Source: an uncultured Bacteroidales bacterium
GTDB taxonomy: Bacteria; Bacteroidota; Bacteroidia; Bacteroidales; UBA932
Direction of reading: 5' to 3'
DNA: 8,171 nucleotides
NCBI GenBank assembly: GCA_945912085.1
Contig: CAMEBJ010000047.1
Location: forward strand, 1 to 8,171
Under the pieces are notes generated by a model. It was not told the DNA's origin and searched no databases. It saw only the letters and a list, made by a program, of their open reading frames with translations. The position numbers and the translations under genes are program-made. Position 1 is the first letter of the stretch; every line of letters starts with the position of its first letter. This document shows positions 6,533 to 8,171 of the stretch, one piece after another.

Positions 6533-8171
6533 TGTCTGTAATTTACCTGCTCACGCTGCTGCTGAGAGAGTTCAGCAGGGTCGTACACAAGACGGAATTC
6601 GTCAAGGTAGAGCACACTGCCCACACCACCCGTGAAATAGTCACCGTACTTGCTGGCTGCCCCCGCAATGACGATGTATCTTGGAATCCTTGTCAGGCTT
6701 CTGTATTCCAGAGGAATGGTGAATTCGACATACCCGCTTGTGGCATTGACATCCAGGGAGCCGAAGGCGATTATGCCCGGTTCTGTCTGCGGATCCACGA
6801 ATACCTTGTTTCCGGTGTTGATCTGGAACGGTGCGGACCAGTCAGTAAGCATAATCTGAATCATGGCCACATCCTGAGTACCAGCCAGGGATTTGTAAGG
6901 ATCATTCGCCATGTCTATAGTCACCGGACGGTAGTCGCACCATCCTTTCAATGCAATAGGGCGTGAAGTGAAACCTGTTCCCCATTCGAGGGTAGCCCCG
7001 ACAGGGTTGAGAGACGCCTTCCCGAACTTGCCGGTGTAGATATTTCCCGCGGCAAGCCTTCCGGCGGCTTTCTTGCTCTCAAGCCTTGCGGCCTTCTTGC
7101 CTGTCCCTGACACTGCGACATTGCTTTCTTCAGGAGTTGTCGGATAGACGCTCAGGATGGAAGTTCCGCCGTTGGCTGTGTCCCAGACAGTCGGATTGGC
7201 ATCCGAAGCATAAGGGTACCAGACCTTTCCGTTCTGCCACCAGTCGTCGAAACTCAGGTTGTAAACAGTTCCTGCTGCATCAGTGGTGAATGAAATGATC
7301 TTGGTGTCCTGAGTTGCATCCGAAACTGCCTTGAATTCGTAGTTTGTGGAAGGTTCGAGCGAGTAAACCTCAGCCGTGAATGTCTTTGAGGCCCAGTCAA
7401 TTGACAATGAGCCTGCATTGACACTTTGCCACTGGCTGTCGGAAGCCTTTCGGTAACAGAATGTCATTCCGGCAGGGACCTGGCTGTTGAACCATTTTCC
7501 CTTGAGGATGGCAAAGCCGGCCCAAGGAGTGGCTGACACCGCATCGACCTCAACATCCGACATCACTGAAAGGCTTACAGTCCTGCTCTGGTAATGACTG
7601 AGCAGGTCGTAGGCGGAAATCTTCAGGGAATGTTCACCGACAGAAAGATTACTTACGAAATCAGTAACGTCAACCGATGCGGAAAGTGCTCCCGAGGCTA
7701 TGTAAGGAACGACAATGCCGGAAAGGGTCAACTCCATCAGAACGTCGGAAGAAGCGCCGACCAGTTCATATTCCTTCGTCCCGTCAACATTCAAAAGCAG
7801 GCTCTTGAGGCCCTTGTCCGCCGAAACTGACAAAATCTTCGTTGATGCATCTCCCACAGGCACCGACACGACAGAATCAATGTTGAAGCCTTCATTTGAG
7901 GAAATGGAGATGTTGGATTCAGTGAAATCAAGCACAAAGTCATATTCCTTCTCGGTCATCGACTCGTCAACGGTCACACGGATGATGAATGCTCCGTTGT
8001 CACCCTCAGGGGATTCCTCAAGGGTGAAGTTCAGGGCATAGTACTGGCGAGGTTTCACATTGTCGAACTGTCCTGATGTCCGATAGACCTGTCCATCGGC
8101 ATTCTTCATCGAAAGTTCCCATCTAAGAACGCCGTCAGCCCTGAGGTAGGCAGCCCTGTCCGCCGTCCCCT
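6529..8171 (-). CDS. DUF4493-Ig/Fn3-PCMD fusion protein A, N-terminus outside the window
   Basis: The frame is open to the right edge, with at least 20 residues upstream of the Met at 8109, so that Met is unlikely to be the start. Residues here are counted from it. The first visible part, AAYLRADGVLRWELS before M1 and VKPRQYYALNFTL to TEKEYDFVLDF (18-62), aligns with the last third of gene D's DUF4493 domain (AAYFKPGTL, then ITVDTEYGEKDETIVL). Residues about 63-185 are Ig-like, 186-277 Fn3-like (CYRKASDSQW, LEPSTNYEFK, SFTTD), and 283-510 a PCMD domain with LSFDDW, VWYP, VWDTANGG (308-315), YTGKF, MLTDW, KYGDYFTGGVGS (487-498) and LDEFRLVYD. About 190 residues, including the export signal, are probably missing. 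It is the most upstream gene visible in the operon, and its TGA overlaps the next ATG. It is likely surface-exposed, perhaps a binding component. Confidence 0.88.
   Translation of the reverse strand, partial: GTADRAAYLRADGVLRWELSMKNADGQVYRTSGQFDNVKPRQYYALNFTLEESPEGDNGAFIIRVTVDESMTEKEYDFVLDFTESNISISSNEGFNIDSVVSVPVGDASTKILSVSADKGLKSLLLNVDGTKEYELVGASSDVLMELTLSGIVVPYIASGALSASVDVTDFVSNLSVGEHSLKISAYDLLSHYQSRTVSLSVMSDVEVDAVSATPWAGFAILKGKWFNSQVPAGMTFCYRKASDSQWQSVNAGSLSIDWASKTFTAEVYSLEPSTNYEFKAVSDATQDTKIISFTTDAAGTVYNLSFDDWWQNGKVWYPYASDANPTVWDTANGGTSILSVYPTTPEESNVAVSGTGKKAARLESKKAAGRLAAGNIYTGKFGKASLNPVGATLEWGTGFTSRPIALKGWCDYRPVTIDMANDPYKSLAGTQDVAMIQIMLTDWSAPFQINTGNKVFVDPQTEPGIIAFGSLDVNATSGYVEFTIPLEYRSLTRIPRYIVIAGAASKYGDYFTGGVGSVLYLDEFRLVYDPAELSQQQREQVNYRQ
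6542..6548 (-). promoter_or_regulatory. AGGTAAA translation-start element of gene B
   Basis: The minus-strand heptamer AGGTAAA lies 9 bases before the ATG of gene B, within the final Gln-Val-Asn codons of gene A. It is the third exact copy at a gene start in this operon. The ATGA stop-start overlap here also suggests re-initiation by ribosomes finishing gene A. Function is inferred. Confidence 0.4.

Noticed and set aside
6466..6966. 166-residue plus-strand reading frame opposite genes A and B
   Set aside because: It overlaps the conserved PCMD motifs on the other strand and shows no recognisable domain; it is best explained as a shadow.
6529..8109. Gene A starting at the Met codon at 8109
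   Set aside because: Upstream codons in frame align with the DUF4493 domain of gene D and have no stop before the edge, and the Met is not followed by a signal peptide.
4081..8171. Recent tandem duplication of genes A and C
   Set aside because: Identical protein motifs such as GDYFTGGVGS are encoded with different synonymous codons and the N-terminal halves differ, so the duplication is old or the domains were shuffled.

Overview
The window looks like part of a Bacteroidota chromosome, most likely order Bacteroidales. The evidence is a run of lipoproteins whose domain types (DUF4493, PCMD, fimbrillin-like) are characteristic of that group, together with start regions lacking strong Shine-Dalgarno sequences. 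Base composition looks roughly balanced by eye. Genus cannot be decided from this sequence.

Layout. Positions 1-577 (+ strand) hold the C-terminal two thirds of truB, the tRNA pseudouridine-55 synthase, cut by the left edge. It faces a minus-strand block of six tightly packed genes that fills the rest of the window (8171 down to 586), with only 8 bases between the two convergent stop codons. In transcription order the block contains: (A) a large protein cut by the right edge, with the end of a DUF4493-like domain, Ig/Fn3-like modules and a C-terminal PCMD domain; (B) an outer-membrane beta-barrel protein; (C) a lipoprotein with two tandem N-terminal Ig-like units, an Fn3-like module and a PCMD domain; (D) a DUF4493 lipoprotein; (E) a long fimbrillin-like multidomain lipoprotein; (F) a second DUF4493 lipoprotein. 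Junctions are a 4-base overlap (A/B), a 14-base overlap (B/C), a 6-base gap (C/D), an 8-base overlap (D/E) and a 2-base gap (E/F). This strongly suggests one polycistronic, partly translationally coupled message whose promoter lies beyond the right edge.

How the genes may work together. Every member has, or (A) is expected to have, an export signal. Four (C, D, E, F) have lipoprotein signal peptides, several with acidic residues just after the cysteine, as in Bacteroidota surface lipoproteins. B is predicted to sit in the outer membrane. A carries in one polypeptide the two domain types found separately in C (PCMD) and D/F (DUF4493), which suggests these proteins contact each other. D, E and F share an N-terminal beta-strand followed by a [TS]-K-[AV] motif, resembling the proteolytic maturation region of Bacteroidales type V pilins. 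The working hypothesis is a cell-surface adhesive or glycan-binding assembly related to type V fimbriae. The domain calls come from sequence patterns read by eye; the assembly idea is inference.

No RNA genes, insertion sequences, CRISPR arrays or long noncoding stretches are present. No gap between genes exceeds 8 bases.
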